Source: Dimargaris cristalligena
Lineage: Eukaryota > Kickxellomycota > Dimargaritomycetes > Dimargaritales > Dimargaritaceae
DNA length: 23,810 bases
Direction of reading: 5' to 3'
Assembly (NCBI GenBank): GCA_027576995.1
Contig: JANBQC010000446.1
Coordinates: 1 to 23,810, forward strand
Numbering within the stretch: the stretch's first letter is position 1; each line of letters begins with the position of its first letter. The translations under genes were made by a program, and so were the position numbers. Below, in pieces: positions 1 through 9,781 of this stretch. A model generated the notes under the pieces. It was not told the DNA's origin. It saw only the letters and a list, made by a program, of their open reading frames with translations, and did no database searches.

Positions 1-394
1 CTCAGTGTAGAAAACAGTCGATGGATTCCTTTAGAAATTTTGGACCTAGCTAAGTATACCCAAATCAGCTTCTCATTTCGCTGACGCCGACAACCGAGCA
101 GTTGCCCTTTAGCTTCCTGTGTTGCCTTGCCCTTTTCTCTCCATTTGAAGGTACATTTACTAACTGCCTTTATCTCTTTCTACGAGCCATTGGGCTTCCA
201 CTAACCGTTCCATTATTAACCTATCCTCATAACCCTAAACCTCTTATTCCCTTCCATCCTCGTCCTCGTCTCCGCTCCCATTGCCTAGGCATTCCCCTTG
301 TCTACACTTCCCCACCCTCTCTATTCTAGGCTACTAAATAAAAGAACGACCCCCCCCCACACCTACTTACCCGCCCCTGACCCGTATCAATACT
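1..394. other. 5' flank of the LAMTOR5-like gene
   Basis: No coding signal is visible. The stretch is pyrimidine-rich close to the gene, with a run of C just before position 360. It contains the telobox-like motif AACCCTAAAC at 231-240, about 155 bp before the ATG. Open frames here overlap the gene out of frame, lack a good ATG or are low in complexity, and were not accepted. Confidence 0.5.
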
Positions 395-1121
395 ATGGAC
401 CACGCCGCTCTGACCTCAGCCTTCCGTGCATTAACCAGCAGTCCAGGCCAAACCGGGACGCTCGTCGCCAACGAAGACGGCCTCATTATCAAAGCGGCGG
501 GCGACTTCAAAGGACTGCCCACTGCGGCCAACCTGGTGGACGTGGCCGAAGAAGCCCAGCAATTCGTGGACTGCACCTCCAGCACTGGCTCGGCCTTCCT
601 AGGGACTGGCGAGGACGATAAGGAAAGAAAGTCCGCCGAGTCTCTGGAGTCGGTTATCGGTAAGTAGTACCATATAGCACTATTACAGTGTGCTTGTCCA
701 CGGGCTATTGACACCCCCCAACCCAAGCCCTCGCACCCATTCTTTTGGGTACCCTTCGAGGCACGTATTATAGCATACACCTTCCCTTAAACTCCTCTGC
801 CTAGGCCTGGGCACAGCCAGTAAGACTTTCCCACTGTTCAGTTGATATGGGAGAAGTTCATTCAGGCTGTATAATGAAAAATCCATTGGATGAGGCCAAT
901 ATTACTGGTTAAAAGCTATTCTCACATATATTCGCCCATACACGTATATTGTAAAACCTTATACAGCTGGTTTGAATTTCATCCATATCATTTCTTAATG
1001 TAGCTCTATTTGATTCTCTATTTATTCAATCGCACTTGTCCCGCTAGTGAGCTATGAAAAACATCAGGTGAAAATCGCACTCAAGGATGGTCTTCTCTAT
1101 ACCGTTAAGCAGCGACGGTAA
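395..1121 (+). CDS. LAMTOR5: Ragulator/LAMTOR complex subunit LAMTOR5-like (roadblock/LC7 fold)
   Basis: Two exons, 395-659 and 1048-1121, joined across a 388-bp intron (donor GTAAGT at 660, acceptor CTAG at 1044-1047), give 112 residues. The family is the small roadblock-type subunit (human LAMTOR5/HBXIP, about 91 aa in its short form). It sits in the pentameric Ragulator scaffold, which tethers Rag GTPases to the lysosome or vacuole for TORC1 signalling. Features matching the family are an N-terminal helix, the strand-turn-strand segment TGTLVANEDGLIIKAAG (residues ~26-42), a helix with VAEEAQQF, and the second exon's KIALKDGLLYTVKQ, which aligns with the end of HBXIP. The extra acidic/Ser-rich loop (GEDDKERKSAESLES) makes it slightly longer than animal members. 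The ATG at 395 begins the conserved helix. AATAAA follows at 1196-1201. The intron contains copy A of a dispersed repeat. A generic roadblock protein such as a fungal Ego-type subunit is the alternative. Confidence 0.75.
828..1003 (+). repeat. Dispersed repeat, copy A (in LAMTOR5 intron)
   Basis: This ~176-bp stretch aligns along its length with 20706-20884 on the same strand. Both copies start with TTCCCACT and share TTGGATGAGGC followed by ATATTACT, then CCCATA, then AAAACC and CAGNTNGTT. Identity is roughly two thirds by eye. An inverted pair TATGGG (846-851) and CCCATA (935-940) is present. No coding capacity is visible, so it is a short non-autonomous element or a diverged duplication. 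It lies wholly within the intron and leaves splicing signals intact. Confidence 0.6.
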
Positions 1122-1723
1122 ACCGAAATACAATTACCGCTGCAGCCTGGACAAGTTAGCCTAGTCGAGGTTTGTACCATTAGTACTGATTAATCAATAA
1201 AGTTGACACCGATCGTTTGAGTTGATGGTAACCAAGTGCTTTACTATACCAGTCTGATATGAATGGCCTACGGATGGGACATGTTGAAAGTAAGTACACG
1301 TTGCAAGACCAGGGCCAGCTAATAAGAACAGAATGGCCAAGATCTAGCAAATATATTAACCAAAGAACATTGAAAACTAGTATTCACTCACAAAAGTCAG
1401 AGTTGAGCTGAAACTAAGGAGTAGAAATGAAGGAAATAATTTGTTTGGTTTTTTTAGGGGCAGAGGGGTTCGCGAATACTACTAATAATAAAATGACTTA
1501 GGAAGAATAGACATTGATCAGAAAGGTTTACGATACGGAATATAGTATAGTGGAAAGGAGGGAGGGGGCGAGCGAATCTCTCGTTGGGGGCATATGTCGG
1601 GCAGACAGTGAATAGATAGAAATGGGGATTGGAAAATGGTACTGGTACGGAGAAATGAATGAAATAATAAGGAGGCAGAGGCCTGTGGGTCTGCGCGGTT
1701 ATGGATACATGAAGTGGGGCAAA
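1122..1723. other. Intergenic, tail-to-tail 3' regions
   Basis: Space between the converging LAMTOR5-like and TFIIA genes. It holds the AATAAA at 1196-1201 for the left gene. The rest is A/G-rich on the + strand and no convincing coding frame or RNA gene was seen. The short minus-strand frame at 1518-1730 lacks any recognisable domain. Confidence 0.5.
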
Positions 1724-3052
1724 TCACCATTCAAATTCACCGGTGGCCTTGTGGAAGAGGTAGTCCTTGCCGTCAATCAGAAGGATGCCGTCCTTCAGCA
1801 CACACTTCCACCGGTTCTTTTGGCGACCCACTTTGTCGTATTGGCACAGGATGATATGCTCCGTATCTTCCCCGCCCGCCTGGTCGGTATTCGCCTCCTC
1901 GTCATCGGAATCATCCAGATCTGAATTAATCGCATCCTCGTCGGCTTCCGGTTCCAAACCGTCGTCAAAATCACCGTCGACTTGGGGAATATACGCAGTA
2001 AACCGAATCGTCGAAGGGGCCGAGGGCCGTTCATCGTCGTCGGCACCGTCGTGTTGCGGAATGTGACCCCCGGTACCGTTAGCGGGTGGTTCTCCACTGC
2101 CCCCTCCACCACTGGGGGGAGCCCGTGGCTGCATGAAGGGCTGTGGCCGGCCGTACTCGGGGTCCGTTCCGGCGGGATAGGCCGATGGAGGGACACCATC
2201 GGCGCTACCTAAAGTCGATGAGGGAACGCCGCCGGCGGAGGCCGCGGAATGGGTCGTCTGGGGATGAGCCGGCCCACCACTGCTGGGAGGCACCCCGCTT
2301 CGACTTGCGGCAGACGCGGAAGAGGCAAGGCTCACTAGACTAGCCGCTGCAGTAGGCCCGGCCGGTAAGACCTGGCCCAGAGAGGGGATGTAGGCTGAGT
2401 TATAGGGCTCTTCGGCAGCGGGCAGATTGGGTGGTGGTTGGTAGTCCTGGTCGTAGGGAAGGGTTGGCTCCGGTTCCTCGTAATAGGTCTCCTCCCCCAC
2501 CGCATGCGGGAACTCGGCCACTCTGGACTCTATTAACTTGGCTTCCCAAGACCGCTGCAGTTCCTGTAGTACAGACTCATCGACTCCGTGGTCTTCGAAT
2601 TCCCGCTGGACTGCGCTAATCACCTCGTCAATGACGAGTTGGTAAATGATACCCTGTGGGTTGAAAGAAGAAGGCATTCAACCGGAATAAAAAAGGACAT
2701 GGTGAATTGAAGCTACAGCTAGGAAGAAGGCGCCAAAAATGCATTGCCCCGACATGGGGGCTATCACTGGGCTATGCATTGAGAAAGGCCCAGCGACGGG
2801 GACTATCAAGGATAGCCATGATTCACCATGGCAGAAATCCAGCCCGACCAGGAATAAAATCACAGTTGTTGATCTTCCCCCCAAGAACACATCTTTGGAG
2901 GAACACCAGGCTGTTAAAGTAGCATACCCTAGACAGTCGCCCAACCGGCACCCAGTGGCCCCAAAGATCAAATATACTGATGTAGCAGGGCCCAGAGACT
3001 AACGAAAACTACACGACAGAGGGTTATTACTTACGGTGGTCTTATTGGCCAT
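1724..3052 (-). CDS. TOA1: Transcription initiation factor IIA large (alpha/beta) subunit
   Basis: Exon 1 is 3035-3052 (six codons, MANKTT) and exon 2 is 1724-2653. The 381-bp intron has donor GTAAGT from 3034 and acceptor CCACAG ending at 2654. The product is 315 aa. TFIIA stabilises TBP on the TATA box in the nucleus. The N-terminal helical region (residues ~7-58, GIIYQLVIDEVISAVQREF, then GVDESVLQELQRSWEAKL) and the C-terminal beta-barrel segment (~269-315, CQYDKVGRQKNRWKCVLKDG through GKDYLFHKATGEFEW) are diagnostic. The middle is a low-complexity Gly/Pro/Ser/Ala linker with an acidic stretch (~215-265) typical of the family. An ATG at 2675-2677 opens the long frame, but it would precede the homology with a non-conserved peptide read from intron. 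Adding MANKTT instead aligns the Tyr of GIIY with the yeast Toa1 start. Confidence 0.93.
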
Positions 3053-4810
3053 GATGGAAAAGTTCGACTAGAAATAACTGGGTGGACTTATCAAGGCAAT
3101 GGAAGGTGCGTGTGTATGTGTGTGTATACGAGGCCGCTGAGCCAGTATGTGAGGAAGAGCGTTTCGACGGGAAGTCCCGATGACAAGTCCGAATACGTGT
3201 GCGGAGTCTAACTAAAAGACTGGACGAGGCGGGCGGTATGGGCCACTGGATTTGGTAGGCTTATGCTTAGTTGGGCGTATCGGGAACGGGGCGTTTCGAG
3301 GTAGAGGCCACCTGTGGAAGGTAAAGGCCGTTTTCGGTGTAGAGTAGAGGAAGGGAGGACCAACGTGAATACAAGACAGAGGTTGAAGGGAAGGGGTACG
3401 GAACAAAGCGAAGCGAAACGATTAAGGAATTGAAGAGTAGTGGACTTGGGCAAGATTCAAGCATGTCTCTCATCTTGTGGCTGGCTTAGTAAGGGAAGGT
3501 GTGGGTAGGTGGAAAAAAACCCACACCCAACTTCACCCAACCCATACCACTACTATATACTCCTCCCTCATTTACGCACACTCACTCACAAGGCCTGCGG
3601 AGAATAGAGGGCAAAGCCAAGGGCAGACGGGGACGGTGAAGGCAAATGGCGGTCTATATATACTGACCCACTAGGCCTGGTGGACTAAAAAATATTCCCA
3701 CCGGCCCCCCTCGTTGGCCGCAATCCACCAATGGGAGGTGGGGACGTATCATTATGTAATGATCATCCACGAACCACTTCGAAGGAGCCTGCCTCATCAC
3801 CGCCACCCAGCCTACTGCCAGCCACTTCAATTTCTCCCCTAGTTACCACACGATCTCAATTAACCGTTACTGGGAGGGGCTTTCGTTGAGCTCGTTTAAC
3901 TGAGAGAAAGAGTGCATATATAATACCCACACACCAATCAATTGCCCATTTCATGCCACCACCAAATATATATATATAAACATACATGAACAATGCTAGT
4001 ATTGTATTAAATGGGGCAGTTCCCGAGAACCGAGCAATATGAGTCCCAGAGGGCGTTTAGGCTCTTGCAGGTGATTTTAAAATACTTGTGGAGATAGTGG
4101 CCACTACTGCGTTCACAGCCTATCCTACTCGGTTTACTGGTACATAGAAGAGGGATTTGGTTTTCCACTCCCGTGCTTATGCCATTGACAGCAACCTCCT
4201 AAAAACACTCGTTGATGGCCAAACAGCCGCGTGTGCATATAGCTCAAGGTATATTTTATTGCTCAAAAATAAAGAGGACCAACGGAAGGTCACAGGAGGC
4301 TAAAGGGAAACCCAATGGGGATCTGTAGAGCGTTGAGCGGAAATCAAAGAAAAACAGAAGCGGAATAGGGAAGTGACATAAATAATAAAAGAGACAACCT
4401 CCCAGAAATAATGCCGTCCATTTAGATAACCTGTGTTATAGAGAAAGGGGGCAGTGATATGGAGGGGGGAGACATTGTTGCGCGGTTACAGCCCAAAGAC
4501 CGGCAGTACAGAGTAAAAGCATAAAAAGGAAACAATACAGATGGTGGAGTGATAAACAAAACCGAAGACTGGAAGGATAGAGGAGAGTCAAATACACGGG
4601 AGAGTATCGGTGTAGATTGGAATAAGGGTTTATAGGAAACGATTTTGGAAGAGAACGATAATGGGCCAAGAAATCGACGGCGAAGAACGCCGGGGTTCAG
4701 TCGCACATACGTCAACAATGATAGAACTTAACCATTTGAGGACAATACTAAATGACCCCGGCAGAAGAGAAGGTGGGTAGGGAGGTGTCCAGCAGGATAG
4801 GGACGCTAAC
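3053..4810. other. Intergenic region between TFIIA and V-ATPase subunit c
   Basis: About 1.76 kb that is upstream of TFIIA on the left and 3' of the V-ATPase gene on the right. Visible items are a GT-rich run at 3107-3127, a CCAAT motif at 3728-3732, an (AT)n microsatellite at 3966-3978, and the 12-bp palindrome TAGTGGCCACTA at 4095-4106. The minus-strand frames near 3208-3473 and 4422-4718 have pyrimidine-tract composition and no recognisable domain, so no gene is called. Confidence 0.45.
3966..3978. repeat. (AT)n microsatellite
   Basis: Uninterrupted alternating A/T, about six and a half units, in the spacer between the TFIIA and V-ATPase genes. Confidence 0.8.
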
Positions 4811-5509
4811 TTAGCACTTGATGTCACCGTCGGCCTTGGTATTGAGGATAAGCCCGACAATCAAACCGTACAGACCCAACACTTCGGCGAAAATCAGAAT
4901 CAAAATCATGGTCACAAACAGACGGGGCTGCTGGGCAGTAGCACGAACGCCGGCGTCACCCACCACACCAATCGAGAAACCGGCGGCCAGGCCACTCAGA
5001 CCCACGCTCAGACCGGCGCCGAACTGCACCAAACCAGTGTACAGGGGCATCTTGGCGCTCAGCTTGCCGGAAATCAGGACGGACACGACCAGACCGTAAA
5101 TGGCAATGATACCAGCCATGACCACGGGGACGACGGACTTAATGGCCAGGTCGGGGCGGAGGATACCCATGGCGTTCACACCCACACCGGACTTGGCGGT
5201 ACCGTAGGCGGCGCCGAAGCCTGGATAAGGAGAGTAAGGTAATATTGAGAGGGTATAGAGTAGAGTGGTTAGTGGGGCTGAAATAGCAGTGTGGAATGCA
5301 CCAGATGGAAGGAAGGGGTGCATATAAAGCCACGTCGTGGATTGAGTTGGATCGACTAACGAAGGAGTTGGATGAACGAGCAGGCGAGGAAAACCATAAA
5401 GCTTTAGCGAACGAGAAGCCGATAACTTACTGCTGAAGACGATGGCGGTGGTGCAGCCCATGACGGAGAAGAAGGGCGCGTAGACGGGGCAGTATTCACT
5501 GACGGACAT
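4811..5509 (-). CDS. VMA3: V-type proton ATPase 16-kDa proteolipid subunit c
   Basis: Exon 1 is 5431-5509 and exon 2 is 4811-5220, with a 210-bp intron (donor GTAAGT from 5430, acceptor ATCCAG ending at 5221). The 162-aa product has the usual length. It forms the proton-carrying c-ring of the V0 sector in vacuolar/endomembranes. Four transmembrane helices are visible: ~10-31, ~52-76, ~90-113 and ~127-152. The splice restores the family sequence [18 protein letters not shown]. The essential proton-binding carboxylate is Glu139 in [19 protein letters not shown], the same position as in the human protein. [20 protein letters not shown] and [20 protein letters not shown] are highly conserved. The short N-terminus fits Vma3 rather than Vma16; separating Vma3 from Vma11 needs a tree. 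A CCAAT box lies about 550 bp upstream (6057-6061). Confidence 0.96.
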   Translation of the reverse strand: MSVSEYCPVYAPFFSVMGCTTAIVFSSKLSASRSLKLYGFPRLLVHPTPSLVDPTQSTTWLYMHPFLPSGAFHTAISAPLTTLLYTLSILPYSPYPGFGAAYGTAKSGVGVNAMGILRPDLAIKSVVPVVMAGIIAIYGLVVSVLISGKLSAKMPLYTGLVQFGAGLSVGLSGLAAGFSIGVVGDAGVRATAQQPRLFVTMILILIFAEVLGLYGLIVGLILNTKADGDIKC

Positions 5510-6390
5510 GTTGACGGAGTATGGAGAAGAAGGGGCGATAAAAAACCAAAGGGAAGTCTAGTAGTAAAAGAGATGAAGGAAAGTGCGTTAAAGAGGAAGA
5601 ATAAGAAAGAAACTAAGCAAGACGAAGGAATGCCAAGAACGAAGAAGCTAAGTAAGGAATGCCAGGCGGGTGGGGCTGGGGCAAACGGAGCATAAATATT
5701 GGGTGGTGGGGAAGGGGAGGAGGGAGAGACAGGGGTGGGGTATATTTTGAATGTATGCGCAATGGGCGTATGGGGGGGGGCTATGCGCAAGGATGTCCAC
5801 ATAGTCAACATCTAAAACGCGCGAGTAGGGAGGGGAATATAGGCGGAAGAAAAAAAGGCCGCGGCGTCTCAGGCACAGCAGACACACAGATACAGCCACA
5901 ATGACCATGTCCATAATACGGTTAATTCCTAGAGCTGACTCTGTATCGCCCTACTAGCAACGGGGGGGAGAAGCAAGGGAAAAAGGGAGTTTTGGTCTCT
6001 TGCGCCGCCAACGTTGGACAATATCCATGCCATACAGCCGCTCTTGAGGTCTCTAGCCAATCAACCCGTCTCGTTGGCCTCCCAACGTCACTCCGGATAG
6101 TCGTTTGTACGAGCCCGGTGACAGGGCCATCGGCCGCACCAGACGGGGCGGTGGTAGAAAAAACCCAGCGCTATTATTGAAAACTCCCCACATATTAAGG
6201 ACCTGTTGGATCGAGGATACTCGCGTCCTGCTTAAGGCCTAAACGAAAAAGGGACGGTGCCCAGCCAAGTGGAAGGAAACCCCCACCAAGTAGGGGCACG
6301 AGGACGCACCCAACCGTGTAACCCCCGCTGGTGGCAATAAGGCACACTACTGCCCATCAGGTACTAAGAATTTCATAGTACGCCGCTTAT

Positions 6391-6431
6391 CTCCCCTTTT
6401 CTCGGAGCCGGCGAGCTGGCTGAAAGGGGAG
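6391..6431. repeat. Inverted repeat / potential hairpin
   Basis: Arms CTCCCCTTT (6391-6399) and AAAGGGGAG (6423-6431) are perfect complements separated by 23 nt. The loop itself contains shorter complementary pieces (CTCG/CGAG and AGCC/GGCT). Function unknown. Confidence 0.55.
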
Positions 6432-6702
6432 TTGTTCAACGAAACGAAGGTGAAAGTAAGGATAGTGTGGTATTACAAGTGGTCACCTGCAAACTCGACC
6501 AGGTCAGGAACTCCTCCAAATCACGCTAAGGTGCTTCATACAAATCCATTATTATTTGAGGTGGTATTATATCCATCACCCAAACACCACCTTAAAGGGG
6601 GAGGAGGTTTCAGGCTACACCCCGCTGGGGTTTTTAGAAGCGTGGTGGATAAACTGACTCTTCGCTAGGGTGCGCTACTAAAATATCAGGATATAGAAAT
6701 AA

Positions 6703-6716
6703 ACACCCATGGGTGT
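6703..6716. repeat. 14-bp perfect palindrome ACACCCATGGGTGT
   Basis: Self-complementary over all 14 bases. It lies in the VMA3-QCR6 spacer, about 1.2 kb from either start codon. It could be a dimeric protein-binding site, or chance. Confidence 0.5.
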
Positions 6717-7777
6717 AAATTAACGATGATTCATTGGCATTACAGTCTAATTTAAATTGTGTAGTTATATATGGTATTTGATTAATTTTGTTAGAAAAAG
6801 GGGTGGGCGTCACCTGGCAGTAAGTGCAACGTCAGGGACACCCGAGGGTAGGAAGTGTGCAAGCAGGAACTTCCCGAACCCAAGTGAGATCAAAAATAGT
6901 AATGACGATAATGGGGCCTAGGGCCCCGTTGTAGTCGTCAAACTACAAAGAACAGATACTACACATGATCAAAGCCAAAAGGCTTGAATGGATTGTAAGG
7001 TTGTCAGAGGGTCAGGGGAGGGGGGGCTATTTATGCAGTGACCCGCTCCATTCGCCGTGGATGATTGGGCTTGTGGGAAGTGCATTCAGAGCGCCTTTTC
7101 CTATTTACACCCCCCCTCCCTTTGGTTCATTACATAGTGTGTTGATCATTGGACCAGAGTGCGACGATGATGTAGTGGGGAAGGGCGAAGAGGAGTGAGT
7201 AAATCGGGCCGGAATCAGTCGTAGCCCCTTAAGACCGCCGCACCACCCCCATCCTCAATCGCACGCTGAAACCATAGCCACTGCGGGAGGCACCCCCCCC
7301 CATGTAATGGCGAATTTTAAGCGTAGCCCGTATTGTTATTGAAATAGAAAGATGATAATTAGGCCTGGCGCTAATGCTAATGGCATTTTGTCGCGGGATT
7401 CTAATTAAACGAGGCGGGTATATCCGCCAAAATCAACGTCGGAGTCTTTCTCCTGTGCGAACTAACAGCAACCATAGTGGTAATTAATATAGACGGGTGT
7501 TGTACATTAGGCTCTAGCCCAACCTAATTAACCCCCCTCCCCCTTCCAACAAATGCACACGTGACTCGGAGAGGCAGGTGTGTGACGGTTGGGAGAGGGG
7601 AGGATGAGGAGCGTGTCTTGCTTGGCCATACATGTATTATCGATTTACTTACTATACTATAGGCCTACCCATCCCCAACTGAACCTCGTTATCTCGCCCA
7701 CTATAGACAGGGCACCCAGCCTAAACTATGTAGGTGTCTTGAGTTTGGGGATAACGACTACTAGGTGGGACATGTGG

Positions 7778-7788
7778 TTAGGGTTAGG
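7778..7788 (+). promoter_or_regulatory. Telobox-like motif TTAGGGTTAGG
   Basis: Two telomere-like units about 200 bp upstream of the QCR6 start codon. Similar motifs occur at 231-240, 10051-10060 and 19458-19468. Teloboxes are known binding sites for Myb/telobox proteins in promoters of growth genes in some fungi and plants; the role here is inference. Confidence 0.35.
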
Positions 7789-7990
7789 AGGGATTCAAGA
7801 CCGCCACGAATCCAGCCCACAGCCCAACCGTTGTCTGCCAAATTCACTTTTCCACTCACAGCACCTCTTTCATCCCTACTGTGTCCATTGATCCTTTCGT
7901 CCTTTTATTTATTTCGAGTTCCTTTTTCCCCCGTAAAGTCTCCCTGATCGTCACGCCACAGCCCCTCCTCTTTATAAATTTATATTTACC

Positions 7991-8684
7991 ATGTCCATTT
8001 TCGATCTCATCAAAGATACCCTGTTCGTGACCGTTCACTGCGATGCCGAAGTCGTCGTGGTTGAGGAAGAAGAGGAAGTCGAAATCGAGGACGCCATGCC
8101 CGTCATTCAAGAAGGTACGGCCTAATAAATAGCATATATCCTTCTAGACGTGCATTGAAGCCTCCTCAGACCCTTTTACTAAACCCCCCAGGCCACTCAA
8201 CTCTAACCCACCCCTTTTTTTCTTGGTCCAACTTCCCGGTCAATTACCCCCTTTAGCCTGCTCCGACACCAAAGCCTGCCAGCCTATGAAGAAGCACCTC
8301 GAAGAGTGCACGGCCCGCGTGGAAAACGGTTCCGACGAGAACTGCGTTGAGGAGTTTTTCCACCTTCAACACTGTGTCGATGACTGTGTAAGTGCCCCGC
8401 CGTCTGGTGGAATACACCTTTACGGATGACTTTGCAATGGTAGTTTAATCTACCTCGGACGGCTGGTTGGCCTTTTGAGTTTTTGGTATCTGGCTGCGTA
8501 GATTGGGCCCACCCCGGCAATGATTTCCATGGCGGATTAGTTCTTCTCCGCCCTAATATATGCGTGAGGCCATTTCCCGCCCTTAGCCTAACTCCCCTAT
8601 TTAATCTATATCGATCAATCTATATATTGTTTACACACACTCTGTTACCAGGCTGCCCCCAAGATCTTCGCTGCCCTGAAATAA
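7991..8684 (+). CDS. QCR6: Cytochrome bc1 complex subunit 6 (acidic hinge protein)
   Basis: Three exons, 7991-8114, 8257-8387 and 8652-8684, give 95 aa. Intron 1 (142 bp) has a less usual GTACGG donor and a TTTAG acceptor; intron 2 (264 bp) runs from GTAAGT to CCAG. Both contain CTAAC-type branch sites. The product belongs to mitochondrial complex III, on the intermembrane-space side next to cytochrome c1. The N-terminal third is highly acidic (VVVVEEEEEVEIED, residues ~21-34), as in hinge proteins. The twin CX9C pattern is Cys49-Cys59 and Cys71-Cys81, with further Cys at 43 and 85. The ten-codon last exon supplies the conserved end AAPKIFAALK, matching the HKLFNSLK end of animal UQCRH. The ATG at 7991 opens a short hydrophobic start and is the only in-frame Met before the acidic segment. 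Twin Cys motif, acidic tail and C-terminus all agree. Confidence 0.93.
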
Positions 8685-9274
8685 GCCTACTCTGTCGGAT
8701 CCCTCCTAGATCGATGGAGGTCTCGCGTCTCAATGTCACCTAGTACCGGCGGCGTTGACTACATCCATAGCCTGATGCATCTGGCCAGCGCTTGCCCTTA
8801 CTTCCTTGTTTTTATCCGGTGCCATTGTCGACCAATAGTCTCATTATTTGCTTCTTTAGATTCACCCACAATACAGTCCTGGCTTATATCTGGGCCCCAT
8901 ATCGTTCACCAGGAATGGGCCATGGTGTGGACTGGGGTGAAATCCTTTGGTTTTCTTCCTTTAGTTGATTACTGTTTTATTTTGATAAACATCATTCGCT
9001 ATTTCTATATACCCCCGACTCGTAGCATGTTTACGGACACTCGTTTAAACCGCAATTAGTGTGTTGATTGGGCGTGAATGTCTTTTATTATTTATATTAC
9101 AGTGATAAATGAAGGGGAAATCATGAAAATGAAAGTATGGATGTGAGGGCAACAAGAATGTAGCAATTCATGCTGTTTCTTATAAAATGGGCCGTGAGCC
9201 GCATTTTAGGGGAGATGTAATTTTGGCGAAACCATCAACTGGTGTCGCTGTCTTTCAAATGGATGCGACGTTGG
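8685..9274. other. Intergenic, 3' regions of QCR6 and the Cys-rich gene
   Basis: Tail-to-tail spacer. A 108-codon ATG-started frame lies at 8733-9059 (+), 48 bp beyond the QCR6 stop, with no recognisable domain. TTTATT at 9084-9089 is a possible AATAAA poly(A) signal for the minus-strand gene. Nothing else is supported. Confidence 0.4.
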
Positions 9275-9781
9275 TTAAGCCAATTGAGTCAGTAGTAAAC
9301 CAGCTATCGTCATAACCAGAGCGGGGTGATTTGTACGAGTAGCCGTCGCCTGGCTAATAATCGTTGAGTTGCCAAAGCCAAGTTGTTCATCACTGGCGTA
9401 ACTCTCCTGATCCATACTATGGGTTGAAGAATATGGGTCGTCTTCAAAGTGCGGGTCAAGGGTCTCGACCAAAAATATAAATTTTTTGATACACTGGAGC
9501 GAACATACATCCATTTCCGGTTCCTTGTCGTTGCTGTTGGCTTGGTTGTCCTTCACTTTAGGGGGGGGTGAATAGTTTTTTTCGGCCTTGTCGTTACAGC
9601 GCGCGATACACCGCTGGTACTTGAGGTGGAACCGAGCCTTAACGTCAACGCATTCGTCAACGCAGTCGGGGCGTAGGTGGACACATTCGAGGGTGCTGAG
9701 GCATGGGTGTTTGGCTTGGACGTAGTAGCATATTGAAGCCAGGAGAATTACCCAACACAAGTACCGAGATAGCGACTCCAT
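9275..9781 (-). CDS. Secreted cysteine-rich protein, probably GPI-anchored; family unknown
   Basis: Single exon, 168 aa. I do not recognise the family. An N-terminal signal peptide is clear (hydrophobic core ~8-21, likely cleavage after VQA at 21-23). The C-terminus ends in a short hydrophobic helix (HPALVMTIAGLLLTQLA, ~152-168) preceded by a Ser/Thr/Asn-rich stretch. That is the layout of a GPI-attachment signal with a candidate omega site near Asn138/Ser139. The mature part has exactly eight cysteines: 27, 33, 40, 44, 58, 62, 93 and 97, including three CX3C pairs. Cys40-44 and Cys58-62 are 13 residues apart, like a twin CX3C helical hairpin, but the signal peptide argues against a mitochondrial small Tim. 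A Lys/Asn/Pro-rich linker (~68-90) precedes the third pair and an acidic Ser-rich region follows. The Cys spacing does not fit CFEM. A cell-surface or wall role is inference. The telobox-like motif at 10051-10060 lies 270 bp upstream. Confidence 0.75.
   Translation of the reverse strand: MESLSRYLCWVILLASICYYVQAKHPCLSTLECVHLRPDCVDECVDVKARFHLKYQRCIARCNDKAEKNYSPPPKVKDNQANSNDKEPEMDVCSLQCIKKFIFLVETLDPHFEDDPYSSTHSMDQESYASDEQLGFGNSTIISQATATRTNHPALVMTIAGLLLTQLA

Larger units (their letters stand above)
5510..7990. other. Intergenic, divergent promoter region between VMA3 and QCR6
   Basis: About 2.5 kb between two divergently transcribed genes. No frame here shows a recognisable domain or consistent codon pattern. 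Visible structure includes a CCAAT at 6057-6061, a long hairpin at 6391-6431, a 14-bp palindrome at 6703-6716, GGGGCC/GGCCCC arms around TAG at 6913-6927, a poly-C run near 7285-7300, and a telobox-like TTAGGGTTAGG at 7778-7788. The last 120 bp before QCR6 are pyrimidine-rich, as expected of a promoter/5' UTR. Confidence 0.45.

Noticed and set aside
367..780. 137-codon minus-strand frame
   Set aside because: Antisense to LAMTOR5 exon 1 and running into its intron; no domain.
2654..2677. ATG at 2677 as the start of TFIIA
   Set aside because: Its first eight codons read intron sequence up to the CCACAG acceptor; the upstream six-codon exon gives the conserved terminus.
3208..3473. Overlapping minus-strand frames upstream of TFIIA
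   Set aside because: Pyrimidine-tract composition open in several frames at once, as in promoter/5' UTR sequence.
9275..9781. Small Tim chaperone or CFEM protein as the identity of the Cys-rich gene
   Set aside because: A signal peptide and GPI-like tail contradict a Tim; the Cys spacing does not fit CFEM.
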